A model generated the notes under the pieces. It was not told the DNA's origin. It was given only the letters and a program-made list of their open reading frames with translations, and did no database searches. Below are positions 54,687 to 63,398 of a stretch of DNA of 64,000 nucleotides, one piece after another (position 1 is the first letter of the stretch; every line of letters starts with the position of its first letter). The stretch comes from an uncultured Roseburia sp. (lineage in GTDB: Bacteria; Bacillota; Clostridia; Lachnospirales; Lachnospiraceae). Where the stretch lies: the NCBI GenBank assembly GCA_947644305.1, contig CANRYS010000010.1, positions 1 through 64,000 of the forward strand, read 5' to 3'. The position numbers were made by a program, and so were the translations under genes.

Positions 54687-55740
54687 CTTCTAATACCTCC
54701 CATGTCAGACATTCGTCCGCTTTCATATCACGTTTCAAACGCTTTCCGATCACCTTATCCAGATCATAGGGATAGACACAATCTTTTTTCAGGGGACGAA
54801 GGGGAAAAACATCCTCCTTCGCGATGCATTCTCCAGCCTTTAAATCCCTGACCAGATAAACGGCGCGCTGCTGAACAATAACAGAATCCTGTTCATTTTT
54901 CTCAACTTTTTTTATGCCATCTCCCAATGCCTCATATAGCTCCAACGCTGCATCCACCATCTCTCTCCATGATCTCGGATTCATAGCAAATGTATGGTCC
55001 GGTCCTTCCCGGTCATTGTCATCCGTAAAATGTTTCTCAAACACACGGGCACCTAATGCCAAAGCACCTAAAACCGTTGTATGACCATAGGTATGATCCG
55101 AAAGCCCCAGCACACAGTCTGGATACCGCTCAGCATACGTTTTCAAAACATTCAGGTTGATGGATAAAAAGTTTTCCCTGCATGCTGTATAATTGGTATT
55201 GCACTGCATCAATACAATATCTTTTGTGTATTGCATTAGTTCACCCATGGCCCGGTCCACGTCTCTTAGATCAGAAGCCCCCGTAGCCAGCAGCACCGGC
55301 TTATGTTTCCCAGCGATATAAGCTAACATCTCGGTCCATGTGATATCCCCTGAACCGATCTTATATGCATTTACATAGGGATCCGCGTGATCCACAGAGG
55401 CAAAATCATAGGGACTTGTCATATATTCTATTCCCACTTCATCGCACTTTTCTTTTAGAAGAGGCGTCCATTCATCTTCCAAGCTGGCATCCTCATAAAC
55501 TTCATAGACCGATTTCTTCCAGTTCGCCTGATGGGACATCTGTGCCATGGAATCGAACCCATTCTTGCTTACGATCGTCTGCGCTTTAAAATTCTGAAAC
55601 TTTGCCACATCCGCGCCTGCTTCTTTGGCCAGTTCGATCAAATGAAATGCCCGGTTCAGATCTCCATCATGATTTGCCGCGATATCTGCGATAAAATAGG
55701 GTCTTCCATTTTTGGTTATCTCCCTGTCTCCTATTTTCAT
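54670..55740 (-). CDS. Nonulosonic acid synthase (NeuB/PseI/SpsE family)
   Basis: The 356-residue product has the NeuB barrel (about 1-270): RPYFIADIAANHDGDLNRA, GADVAKFQNFKAQTIV, MTSPYDFASVD, LGLSDHTYGHT and EKHFTDDNDREGPDHTFAM. A C-terminal SAF (antifreeze-like) domain follows (about 280-345). It joins phosphoenolpyruvate to a six-carbon amino sugar to form a nine-carbon acidic sugar. Which one (legionaminic, pseudaminic, or other) cannot be read from sequence. ATG at 55740 follows GGGGGAGG and overlaps the previous stop (ATGA). Confidence 0.92.
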   Translation of the reverse strand: MKIGDREITKNGRPYFIADIAANHDGDLNRAFHLIELAKEAGADVAKFQNFKAQTIVSKNGFDSMAQMSHQANWKKSVYEVYEDASLEDEWTPLLKEKCDEVGIEYMTSPYDFASVDHADPYVNAYKIGSGDITWTEMLAYIAGKHKPVLLATGASDLRDVDRAMGELMQYTKDIVLMQCNTNYTACRENFLSINLNVLKTYAERYPDCVLGLSDHTYGHTTVLGALALGARVFEKHFTDDNDREGPDHTFAMNPRSWREMVDAALELYEALGDGIKKVEKNEQDSVIVQQRAVYLVRDLKAGECIAKEDVFPLRPLKKDCVYPYDLDKVIGKRLKRDMKADECLTWEVLEDDQRK

Positions 55741-56654
55741 GACAACCTCCCCCAATTCTTTAATTCTTCATGATATCCATCACAAAACAGTTGATAAAAT
55801 CTTTCTATACTTTCTTCTGGTGAAGGAATAGAAAGCCCCAATGTTTCCCTTACCTTTTTGTTACTCATTCCCATATGCTTTGATCGTCTCGCCTTAAATG
55901 GAAAATGATCACTTTGGGACTTTTCAATCCGTCCCTCTTTCAAAAAAAATATGGATTGCAGGTATGTTCCAAAATCATATTTGGAAATACAGCCACTGGC
56001 ACAGACATGATATATCCCCTTCACATCCTCTTCCAGCAGTTTTACGATCACTTCTGTCAGATCATTTACTAAAATAGGGGAAAAATCTATATCAGTAAAC
56101 ATATGAAGAATCTCTCCTCGCTGTAGGGACTGATAGATCCATTCTCCAAAGCTGCATTTATCCTGTACATTAAAACCGTATATATTGGTTCTCACAACCA
56201 GATGATTTCTTTTCAGTACCTCTTCTTCCCCCATCCATTTGGTTTTGCCATAGTGATTCACCGGATGGGTGATATCCTCTTCTCTGTACAGCCTTTGATC
56301 CTCTCCGTCAAACACGGCATCCGTTGAAATGTAAACCATTTTACAGGAGATTTCATCACATATTTTTGCCAAAAAAGCGGTGAGTTCCGTATTCAGTTGA
56401 TACGCAAGATCCTGTTCTTCCTCACAGAGATCTACATTTACCAGTGCTGCTGTATGGACCAAGACATCAGGGGCAGCCCGCCGTATACTCTCCCTTAATT
56501 TCTGATGATCCAAAAGATCAAACTGCTCACATTTTATTTTGTCCGCCCGAAACAGAACCTTGTCCACCCCGACGATTTCACACCGTTCTTTTAACAGATA
56601 TGCTATATTGGCACCTAACATTCCGGCAATCCCGGTTATATAGATTCGATTCAC
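55737..56654 (-). CDS. RmlD-like NAD(P)-dependent sugar reductase
   Basis: The 305-residue product is a short-chain dehydrogenase of the RmlD substrate-binding group: YITGIAGMLGANIAYLL (nucleotide loop), VYISTDAVFDGE, and the catalytic HYGKTKWMGEE (YxxxK). It resembles dTDP-4-dehydrorhamnose reductase and SpsK. The real sugar nucleotide is unknown; here it likely reduces a keto group on an intermediate. It starts with a GTG six bases after the cytidylyltransferase stop and overlaps the NeuB start by four bases. Confidence 0.87.
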   Translation of the reverse strand: MNRIYITGIAGMLGANIAYLLKERCEIVGVDKVLFRADKIKCEQFDLLDHQKLRESIRRAAPDVLVHTAALVNVDLCEEEQDLAYQLNTELTAFLAKICDEISCKMVYISTDAVFDGEDQRLYREEDITHPVNHYGKTKWMGEEEVLKRNHLVVRTNIYGFNVQDKCSFGEWIYQSLQRGEILHMFTDIDFSPILVNDLTEVIVKLLEEDVKGIYHVCASGCISKYDFGTYLQSIFFLKEGRIEKSQSDHFPFKARRSKHMGMSNKKVRETLGLSIPSPEESIERFYQLFCDGYHEELKNWGRLS

Positions 56655-56660
56655 CCTTAA

Positions 56661-57422
56661 TCACCTTACAATTTTATCATTTTTTAACGAAATGAGTAAC
56701 CCCTCGTTTCGAATAAATCCCTGATTGATCTGTCTGACCTCTGGATGTGTATCAAGATACTGCAAAACATCCTTTGAGTGAAAATCTTTCTTCTTTATCG
56801 AATGAAAATGTTCATAGATCTTCTTTATAAACTCATAATCTTCTGGTTCATCGATCGTCCAGCGCTCATCATGTAGATTTCCCAAAGTACTTTCATAATT
56901 TTGAATCTGAAAGGATTCGGGATTGTTTTTAATATACATGGTTACATGCTCGCGTTCCGAAGCAAGGCGCGCCTTCTGCCAGGCCCGCTCAAGTACCGGA
57001 AAACGCATGATCTCAAGATCGAGTCCATCTGCCAGTGTCTCCGAAACCGCTGCCATATAATCTGTATCTGGCTTTAATTTTTCTATCGCATCATCCAATA
57101 TCCAGGCATCGAACACCGGACAGTCCGCCGTGATCCGAATCACATACTCTGGCTGTATGATCTTTGCCGCCTGATAATAACGGTCCAAAACATCTGTGGA
57201 ACTTCCGGCAAACACTCTCATTCCCAACCCGGATACCAGATTTACAATGAGAACATCCTCTGGATTCAGGGTAGTGGCCACCATCACTTCATCCACATAT
57301 CTACTTTGCGCCACTCTCTCGATCACTCGTTCCAATGCCGTCTTGCCACACAGATCTTTTAACACTTTAGAAGGCAGCCTGGAAGATCCACATCTCGCCT
57401 GAATGATTGCTAAAAACTTCAT
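56661..57422 (-). CDS. SpsF-like cytidylyltransferase (CMP-sugar activation)
   Basis: The 253-residue product opens with LAIIQARCGSSRLPSKVL, the nucleotide-binding signature of CMP-NeuAc/CMP-Kdo synthetases, and has VIRITADCPVFDAWI with the metal-binding Asp. It matches SpsF of the spore coat polysaccharide cluster. It would attach CMP to the acidic sugar made by the NeuB homologue. It lies six bases after the aminotransferase and six before the RmlD-like gene. Confidence 0.9.
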   Translation of the reverse strand: MKFLAIIQARCGSSRLPSKVLKDLCGKTALERVIERVAQSRYVDEVMVATTLNPEDVLIVNLVSGLGMRVFAGSSTDVLDRYYQAAKIIQPEYVIRITADCPVFDAWILDDAIEKLKPDTDYMAAVSETLADGLDLEIMRFPVLERAWQKARLASEREHVTMYIKNNPESFQIQNYESTLGNLHDERWTIDEPEDYEFIKKIYEHFHSIKKKDFHSKDVLQYLDTHPEVRQINQGFIRNEGLLISLKNDKIVR

Positions 57423-57428
57423 TGGCCC

Positions 57429-58634
57429 CTACACCTGCCTTTCATCAAAATATGCTATCGTCCGTTTCAAAATATCTGCCTGTTTTTTTGCACACTCTTC
57501 GTTATAGTAGTTAGTTTTAAACTGAAGCAGCCTTGGCTGAAGAAATTCTGCATTCTCACAAACAGTTTTCCCATAATCAAGGTTATCATAAATGCCAAGC
57601 TTTTCTCTATTCAGAAACGCCTTATCGCGAAACATCGGTTCCTGATAAGCAAGTTTCCAAGCCGCATAGATTCCATCGCCGCCAAATTCAGAGAATTTAC
57701 TTCTAAACTCATGCCAGTCCAGCCTGTCCGTATCCAGAACGACAACATAGGTCCAATAGGAGTGGGTATTTCCTTCCCTTACCACCTGGGGCCGCAGCCA
57801 TTCGCACCCTTTTACTGCCTCTTCAAAATATCTGGCCGCACAGATTCTGGCTTCTACCAGTTCATCCATGCGCTCCACCTGCCCCAGCGCAACTGCCGCA
57901 CACAGATCTGACATCCGGTAATTCCACCCCAGAATCACATGCCTCTCGTATTCCGGACTCTGTATATCATCTTTTGTGATGCGTCCCTGTGAACTGCTGA
58001 TCCCCGCATATCCCAAACCGGAATACCGCCTTAACTTGTCCGCCAGCTCATCATCATCTGTTATGACAATGCCGCCTTCACCTGCGGTAAGATGTTTGGA
58101 ACTCTGAAAACTATAAGACGCCATATGTCCAAAGGTTCCCACCAGCTTGTCATCCTGGTAAGCGCCATAGCACTCTGCATTATCTTCTATCACGATCAAG
58201 TGATGCTGCTCGGCAAGCTGCATGATCTCCCGCATCTGCGGTGCTAGACCATAAAGGGAAACGGTAATGATCGCTTTTGTCTTCTCTGTCAATACTTCTT
58301 TGATCGTTCCAGCCGTAATGAGAAACGTATCCCGATCCACATCTGCGAATACCGGAACAGCATTTGCCTGCAACACCGCGATGGAAGTACTGCTCATCGT
58401 AAGCGGCGGACAAATCACTTCATCTCCCGGACCCACTCCTGCCGCTTCTAGCGCCATATGCAGTGTTGCTGTCCCATTAACCATTCCTACCGCATGCCTG
58501 GAGTGAAACCTTCTGGCAAACTCCTTTTCCAGTCTCGTTACCATCTGATATGTATTAGAAGAAGAAAATTGTCCTTCTAACACTTCCAGCATATAATTCT
58601 TTTCTTTTTCCCCGATCCTCTGCATTGTTTTCAC
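57429..58634 (-). CDS. DegT/DnrJ/EryC1/StrS sugar aminotransferase
   Basis: The 401-residue product is a PLP-dependent sugar transaminase. Visible are VGMVNGTATLHMAL (phosphate site), VIEDNAECYGA (Asp for the PLP ring) and YSFQSSKHLTAGEGG with the catalytic Lys, then RYSGLGYAG. Homologues (PseC, LegC, SpsC) put an amino group on C4 of a UDP-linked keto sugar. The dehydratase that would make that keto sugar (PseB/LegB) is not in the window. The start is a GTG at 58634, seven bases after AGGTGA. Confidence 0.92.
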   Translation of the reverse strand: MKTMQRIGEKEKNYMLEVLEGQFSSSNTYQMVTRLEKEFARRFHSRHAVGMVNGTATLHMALEAAGVGPGDEVICPPLTMSSTSIAVLQANAVPVFADVDRDTFLITAGTIKEVLTEKTKAIITVSLYGLAPQMREIMQLAEQHHLIVIEDNAECYGAYQDDKLVGTFGHMASYSFQSSKHLTAGEGGIVITDDDELADKLRRYSGLGYAGISSSQGRITKDDIQSPEYERHVILGWNYRMSDLCAAVALGQVERMDELVEARICAARYFEEAVKGCEWLRPQVVREGNTHSYWTYVVVLDTDRLDWHEFRSKFSEFGGDGIYAAWKLAYQEPMFRDKAFLNREKLGIYDNLDYGKTVCENAEFLQPRLLQFKTNYYNEECAKKQADILKRTIAYFDERQV

Positions 58635-58652
58635 TTTTCTATCACCTGCTGA

Positions 58653-59573
58653 CTAACCTTTCTTTCCATCTGCCCATAAACTCGGAAATATAATCGCCTG
58701 TGCCACATTATTTATTTCCTTTTTTAACTGCTGAAGACACTCCTCCGGTACATCTGCCTGATCTGCTTTTCGGATATCCTCTTCTAATTGTTCTAATTTC
58801 TCTACACCAAACACTAAATAATCAATCTGTCTCTCCTGTTTTACAAACTGCAGAATGGCAGATATCTTATCCGCCTCATATTGTTCCAAAACATTTTCAA
58901 TCTTTTCCAAATAAGGTACTGCATTTTGTAAATGTTTTGGAACCAATCCTGGTTCCATCATAAATAATCCCTGCAAAAATGCACTTCTTGTAAAAATCTT
59001 AATACCTGCGCTCTTTGCCGCACTGATAAATCCTTCCTTTATACCTCTCTGGTCCAGTATGCTATAAGGTAACTGAATATAATCTACCACCCCTGTATCA
59101 ATCGCCGCGTAGCCTTCTTTTAGGTCATAGATAGAAACACCTATATTCTTGACATACCCTTCTTTCTTTAAACCTACAAGAGCTGCCAGGATCTCCTCGT
59201 GATAGATATACTCTGGAGTATGCAGCAGATAACCATCCAATTGTTCCACCGAAAGACGACGTAGCGAATTCTTACATTCCTCTGCCACGATTTTTTCCGC
59301 TGGCTTCCTCCCGTCGATCACATTGGGACGCAGTTTCGAGATCACTTTTATATTATGCTTTTTTCCACAAGCTCTCACATAGTCCCCAATTATTTCTTCC
59401 GCCTCACCGTAAGCACATGCCGTATCGATCGTATCAATTCCATGGTCTATGGCATAGTCCAGCATCTCGAAACTTTCATCTCTGGTTGGCTGTCTTCCGA
59501 TCTGGTTATTGATCCCGTATTTCATTCCAAACTGAACGGTACCCAAGCATAATTCTGGCATTTTATATCTCAC
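58653..59573 (-). CDS. Aldo/keto reductase in the sugar operon
   Basis: The 306-residue product is an AKR barrel with its full tetrad: Asp and Tyr in DTIDTACAYGEAE (about 46-58), Lys in VISKLRP, and His in GYLLHTPEYIY. The NADP site would be formed by VFGVEKLEQLEEDI near the end. AKR genes beside spsF and spsE homologues recur in surface sugar clusters, but the substrate has not been settled. It lies 17 bases after the DUF4910 gene and 18 before the aminotransferase. Confidence 0.88.
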   Translation of the reverse strand: MRYKMPELCLGTVQFGMKYGINNQIGRQPTRDESFEMLDYAIDHGIDTIDTACAYGEAEEIIGDYVRACGKKHNIKVISKLRPNVIDGRKPAEKIVAEECKNSLRRLSVEQLDGYLLHTPEYIYHEEILAALVGLKKEGYVKNIGVSIYDLKEGYAAIDTGVVDYIQLPYSILDQRGIKEGFISAAKSAGIKIFTRSAFLQGLFMMEPGLVPKHLQNAVPYLEKIENVLEQYEADKISAILQFVKQERQIDYLVFGVEKLEQLEEDIRKADQADVPEECLQQLKKEINNVAQAIIFPSLWADGKKG

Positions 59574-59590
59574 TTTCTCATAAAAATCAT

Positions 59591-60856
59591 CTATTCCACA
59601 ATCTCAAACAAACCATTCTCCAGCAATTTATCAATAAGAGGGATTAACCGGTCAATTGGAGTGTGAATACGATTACTAATTTCGATCAGATCAATCCGAC
59701 CATCGGCATAGGCCACCAGATCCCGCATCACCAAAGCGGCATCGCTGTATTTTCCCTTCTGGCTCAATGTGGGATATAATCCCCTCTTTCCTAGCTGGGG
59801 TTCACAACAACAGCTAAGCTTGTAAAAGTAATTGTATTCCAGTGCCATAATACATTTTTTCATCAATGCGGCACTACCCTGCAGCCCCTCCTCAGAAATC
59901 AGAGACAGATCATCCGCCGAAGTGTGGTATTCTGGATACTCTTCGTATTTTGAACGGCAGACGCCGCATACCGGCAAATCTACTCCTGGAGCGTTGTACT
60001 GCCGTTCATCCGAACCACGATGCAAAAAATCATAACATATATAATCTGGAAAATGATATTGCAAAATATTCTTCAACAACCTGTCTGCCAGCGTATCCCC
60101 ATATTTCGTCTCAACGATAGAATAGGTGCGGTCATCCCCTAAGCAGGACAGGACAAACCCTGCTATCGTATTTTTTTTCATGATCTCCAGGTTCTGGCTA
60201 AGGTATGTGATCGAACCAATTGTCTCTGGTATAAAAAGGATTCGATATGTATACCTGCGTCGTTTTAACGTTGCAAGCCATTTCACAAGTTCTATCGTCA
60301 CAACCGGGCCCGACACCTCATTGTTCGCCATAGAGGGATGACAGATATAGGTGGATAATAATACTTCCTCTTCCGTATCACCTTTTAAAATAATTTCTCC
60401 ATAAGTCAGACTCCCCTCTTTTAAATCACTATCAATGACACAATGATATGTATCTTCCTGTAAAGCATTTTTCTGATTTTCACTCATGCAAAAACCACTT
60501 CGCTCCTGATAATAGGAAGTAACATACGGTATCACATCCGGCTGCTCCGGCTGGGTAAAGATCATCTGCTTTAATTCTTCCAGAGACATCCTGCGATCCA
60601 TCGGCAGCGAATACCCCATCACATAAAGATTGTTTTCTTTGAAATCAATGATCCGTTTCCCCTGGGAATCCTCGATATATGCATCCCGGATATTCCACTC
60701 CTTGGGCACCGTCCAATCAAACACCTGGGTACCGGAGGGCACTTCATAAACCTGCAAATCTTCATATTCTACTTTTAATATCTCCAGTGTCTGCCGGACT
60801 CCATCTCCTGTTATGCTACGGCAGATGGGAAACAGTCTTTCTGCTAACTCGTACAT
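59591..60856 (-). CDS. DUF4910/DUF2172 aminopeptidase-like zinc protein
   Basis: The 421-residue product matches the DUF4910 plan. A DUF2172 beta insertion (about 30-130; VYEVPSGTQVFDWTVPKEW in part) lies inside an M28-like peptidase fold. Candidate zinc ligands are in LSTYICHPSMANNEVSGP (His, Asn in place of Asp), FIPETIGSI (Glu), GSDERQYNAPG (Asp) and PEYHTSADDL (His). The C-terminal 70 residues are winged-helix-like. The usual second Asp is Asn here. In sugar clusters such proteins may remove an acyl or aminoacyl group, but this has not been shown. I chose the ATG at 60856, with a weak GTGAG site. Confidence 0.82.
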   Translation of the reverse strand: MYELAERLFPICRSITGDGVRQTLEILKVEYEDLQVYEVPSGTQVFDWTVPKEWNIRDAYIEDSQGKRIIDFKENNLYVMGYSLPMDRRMSLEELKQMIFTQPEQPDVIPYVTSYYQERSGFCMSENQKNALQEDTYHCVIDSDLKEGSLTYGEIILKGDTEEEVLLSTYICHPSMANNEVSGPVVTIELVKWLATLKRRRYTYRILFIPETIGSITYLSQNLEIMKKNTIAGFVLSCLGDDRTYSIVETKYGDTLADRLLKNILQYHFPDYICYDFLHRGSDERQYNAPGVDLPVCGVCRSKYEEYPEYHTSADDLSLISEEGLQGSAALMKKCIMALEYNYFYKLSCCCEPQLGKRGLYPTLSQKGKYSDAALVMRDLVAYADGRIDLIEISNRIHTPIDRLIPLIDKLLENGLFEIVE

Positions 60857-60876
60857 ACACTCACCACTTGAAATTA

Positions 60877-61116
60877 TTATTCTCCTTGAAGTTGAACCCC
60901 ATAATTTTCTAATAGGCCAACGATTCTCTCTATATTGCAAAAATTCCCAGACACAATATCTTCCGGTAAAAATTTAATTTTGTATATCTGCTCTAATTGA
61001 CTTATAAACTTTAATACATCAAAGGAATCTAACAGATAATCCTCAATGTAATCGTCACTGTGTTCAAAATCGCTATCTGGTCTTATTTCTTTCAAAATGT
61101 TATAAATATGATTCAT
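60877..61116 (-). CDS. Acyl carrier protein (phosphopantetheine-binding)
   Basis: The 79-residue product is acidic and helical and has the phosphopantetheine attachment site LLDSFDVLKF with Ser31. The recognition helix follows (SQLEQIYKIKFLPEDIV). Fatty-acid ACPs have DSLD; DSFD is seen in specialised carriers. It sits between an AAC(3)-fold acyltransferase and the DUF4910 gene, so it may carry an acyl or aminoacyl group for the sugar. It has no ribosome site of its own: a 12-codon frame with a strong site ends on its ATG. Confidence 0.88.
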   Translation of the reverse strand: MNHIYNILKEIRPDSDFEHSDDYIEDYLLDSFDVLKFISQLEQIYKIKFLPEDIVSGNFCNIERIVGLLENYGVQLQGE

Positions 61117-61151
61117 ACAAATGTTATATGATAAGGTCTGACCCTTCTCAT
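61113..61151 (-). CDS. 12-codon leader frame coupled to the carrier protein gene
   Basis: AAAGGAGAGGT is followed by ATG at 61151, and the frame MRRVRPYHITFV ends with TGA at 61113. That stop overlaps the ATG of the carrier protein (61116) as ATGA. There is no ribosome site before the carrier ATG itself. Translation of the short frame would bring ribosomes to the carrier. Sequence evidence only; expression is not shown. Confidence 0.5.
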   Translation of the reverse strand: MRRVRPYHITFV

Positions 61152-61186
61152 ACCTCTCCTTTCAATTTTGTATTGGAAACCGTTTA

Positions 61187-62002
61187 TTACCAAACATATT
61201 TTTCCGTCAGAATCTTCGGCTTTTTTTGTCCTTTAAAACGATATGTGTTCCTGGCATCATTATACCGGTAGTCATATTCCAATATCTGGGCCATTTCCTT
61301 CAAACGCACAACCCGAAATGGAATATCATTTATGATTGTTGTATTTGATATATTTAAACACTCCAGCACATGATTCATTGGATCTAGATGTTCTTCCGCA
61401 TCATAATCGTAATCTCTCACATACATACTATAGCTCTTTACCTTTTCTTCCCGGTTCCAGTCAATATATCCTGCCGTAAATGTCTTTTCAAAGCGATATG
61501 GTACTCCTACCATCTGCTCAATATGATGATTCACCGATATTCCTTCCATTGACGGAAGATCAATAACAAATGCTTTTGCTGATCTTTCAACTAAATACTC
61601 AAAGATAGTTCCTTTTCCAAATGAATTCTTTGGATCCATCTCAAATAATAGATCACGGTCTTGTCCCCATACGCAAAAAGAATAGATCGGATGCTTTGTC
61701 CGGGCAAAATCACGTTTGCGCAAAGCGGCATTCCCCAGTGCACCAGTCATAGAAGGCGTCTTGTCATAATCAAATGTTTTCTCCTTGCAAAAATCCCAAT
61801 TAAACGTCGGGACCAAAACCGTTCCACTTTTTCCTACCTTTGCCGTTATGGTATCCAAAAAAATATTTAAATCAAATTCTTCATTGTTTTCCATCGCTGT
61901 CTTCGCGAGTTGGAAAATATCAGAAATCACATATACAATATCTCCCTCTTGGATCAGTTCTATATGTTCAAGTATTTTTTTATAAGAACAATAAGTATTC
62001 AT
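61187..62002 (-). CDS. AAC(3)-fold N-acyltransferase
   Basis: The 271-residue product matches the aminoglycoside 3-N-acetyltransferase fold. Segments are GKSGTVLVPTFNWDFC, TPSMTGALGNAALRKRDFARTKHPIYSFCVWG in part, FGKGTIFEYLVERSAKAFVIDL in part, and GISVNHHIEQ. In resistance enzymes these parts bind acetyl-CoA and the antibiotic. In surface polysaccharide clusters homologues acylate amino sugars. Its place next to an acyl carrier protein suggests that it may take its acyl group from that carrier. GGGGAG stands seven bases before ATG. Resistance is unlikely given the context. Confidence 0.85.
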   Translation of the reverse strand: MNTYCSYKKILEHIELIQEGDIVYVISDIFQLAKTAMENNEEFDLNIFLDTITAKVGKSGTVLVPTFNWDFCKEKTFDYDKTPSMTGALGNAALRKRDFARTKHPIYSFCVWGQDRDLLFEMDPKNSFGKGTIFEYLVERSAKAFVIDLPSMEGISVNHHIEQMVGVPYRFEKTFTAGYIDWNREEKVKSYSMYVRDYDYDAEEHLDPMNHVLECLNISNTTIINDIPFRVVRLKEMAQILEYDYRYNDARNTYRFKGQKKPKILTEKYVW

Positions 62003-62004
62003 GT

Positions 62005-62430
62005 CTATTCTCCCCTGGGCAAATCCTCTAATAATTCAACAAGCCCCATATGACTGTGATACATGTAAACTTCTCTCCGATTCTCCATAAATTGAGAAAT
62101 GGAGATCTTTTCAATCTGGATATAACTCTTTGACTGCAAGTATGCAATCGCTTCTTCCAGATTTATAACCCGATACGCTAAGTGATACATTACATAGCCC
62201 ATATTCAATGCGTTAAATTTGTCCACCGGAGATTTTTTATCTGGATACAATGGTGCCAAAAGCTCTATTTTATTTTCACCCTTCTGCATAAAACTGACCT
62301 GGACATCCCTTTTTAGATCATCCAATATCCCATCATGCAGTTTGCGATATCCCAGATCTTTATAATCCTTTTCCGCTGTCACAATGTCAGAAACAGCAAT
62401 ACCTGTATGTTCGATATCCAGTATCACCAA
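62005..62430 (-). CDS. VOC-superfamily (glyoxalase/epimerase-like) protein
   Basis: The 141-residue product has two beta-alpha-beta-beta-beta units with candidate metal ligands His8 (IEHTGIAV), Glu in NKIELLAP, His in MYHLAYRV and Glu in GLVELLED. This is the layout of methylmalonyl-CoA epimerases and related lyases. It may act on the acyl group attached to CoA or the carrier protein. It starts with a GTG at 62430 (GGGGG nine bases upstream) and ends two bases before the acyltransferase. Confidence 0.82.
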   Translation of the reverse strand: MVILDIEHTGIAVSDIVTAEKDYKDLGYRKLHDGILDDLKRDVQVSFMQKGENKIELLAPLYPDKKSPVDKFNALNMGYVMYHLAYRVINLEEAIAYLQSKSYIQIEKISISQFMENRREVYMYHSHMGLVELLEDLPRGE

Positions 62431-62450
62431 TCAATTCCCCCTTTTTATTA

Positions 62451-63398
62451 TTACCACCACAATGTTCCCAAATCCCTTCCCAGCAGGTCCTCCATTGCCT
62501 TTTTTTCCTCTTCATAATAGGAATTCAAAATCTCCCTTGCGTAAGAACCCATCTTGTACTTAACAGCAGGAATCTTAACCGTCTTTTCCACATCCTTCTC
62601 ATATTGCAGTCTAAGTCTCAAATCTCTCTCATAATCTGCTGTATTATATCCTAAAATACCCGTCTCATATATCTCTGCGATTCGATCGTACTCTAACATG
62701 GATTCTATACTGATCGGTACACGGTTCCCATCCATTGCCTTCTGATAATAATCGATATGGGATTCCTCCTGGATTCCCAAAAAGGAGAATAAATCCTGAT
62801 ATATGATCATAGGATCTTTTATATATTCCTCAAATATTATTATTTTAATTTGATCTTTTGGAAAATATTTTAGATACTCATTAATATAGCAACTGTACTT
62901 CCCTGATTCGATCATACGCTCCCGTGTTCGCTCCTGGTTCGCTACGTAACGACCGTCCTCCTTGACAAAATTCGATCTCACAAAATAATCAAACATATCA
63001 TTTTGTTTTTCTTCTAGATTCAGTTCCTTTTCCTCTTCTGGAAAAGCACGCCCATATAAAGCCCGCATTTTAAACAGAGAATACAGGCTTTCCACTGGAT
63101 TCCGAACAGAGAAGATCAGTTTCACATCCTTGCCGGCATTTTCATATATTTTCTTAGGTACCGTTTTATCTAACATTGACAGACGCGGATTTACCTCACC
63201 TTTTAACTTCTCCCTAGGACAATCTCCATAATAACGTTTTACATACCAATCATATCCCTTCGCATACTCTCTCTCGTCTGCAAAAAAGTCAACTTCTTTT
63301 ACCGCTGGAATATAGATCTGGCTGTGCTGACTTAACACTTTATAAATCGAGGTAGTTCCACACTTTCGAAATCCTGCAACCATAAAATCAAGCTTCAT
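62451..63398 (-). CDS. PAPS-dependent sulfotransferase
   Basis: The 315-residue product has the 5'-phosphosulfate loop GFRKCGTTSIYKVL at about residues 9-22 and the 3'-phosphate segment LIFSVRNPVESLYSLF (about 95-110), the two motifs of the cytosolic and Golgi-type sulfotransferase family. Later VIFEEY and FLGI segments also fit. It would transfer sulfate from PAPS to a hydroxyl or amino group on a sugar. No PAPS synthesis genes are in the window. ATG 63398 follows GGGAGGGGGAG and overlaps the methyltransferase stop by 11 bases. Confidence 0.87.
   Translation of the reverse strand: MKLDFMVAGFRKCGTTSIYKVLSQHSQIYIPAVKEVDFFADEREYAKGYDWYVKRYYGDCPREKLKGEVNPRLSMLDKTVPKKIYENAGKDVKLIFSVRNPVESLYSLFKMRALYGRAFPEEEKELNLEEKQNDMFDYFVRSNFVKEDGRYVANQERTRERMIESGKYSCYINEYLKYFPKDQIKIIIFEEYIKDPMIIYQDLFSFLGIQEESHIDYYQKAMDGNRVPISIESMLEYDRIAEIYETGILGYNTADYERDLRLRLQYEKDVEKTVKIPAVKYKMGSYAREILNSYYEEEKKAMEDLLGRDLGTLWW

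Noticed and set aside
61187..62002. Aminoglycoside resistance gene
   Set aside because: The fold matches AAC(3), but the gene is coupled to a carrier protein and sugar genes, so a biosynthetic acyltransferase is far more likely.
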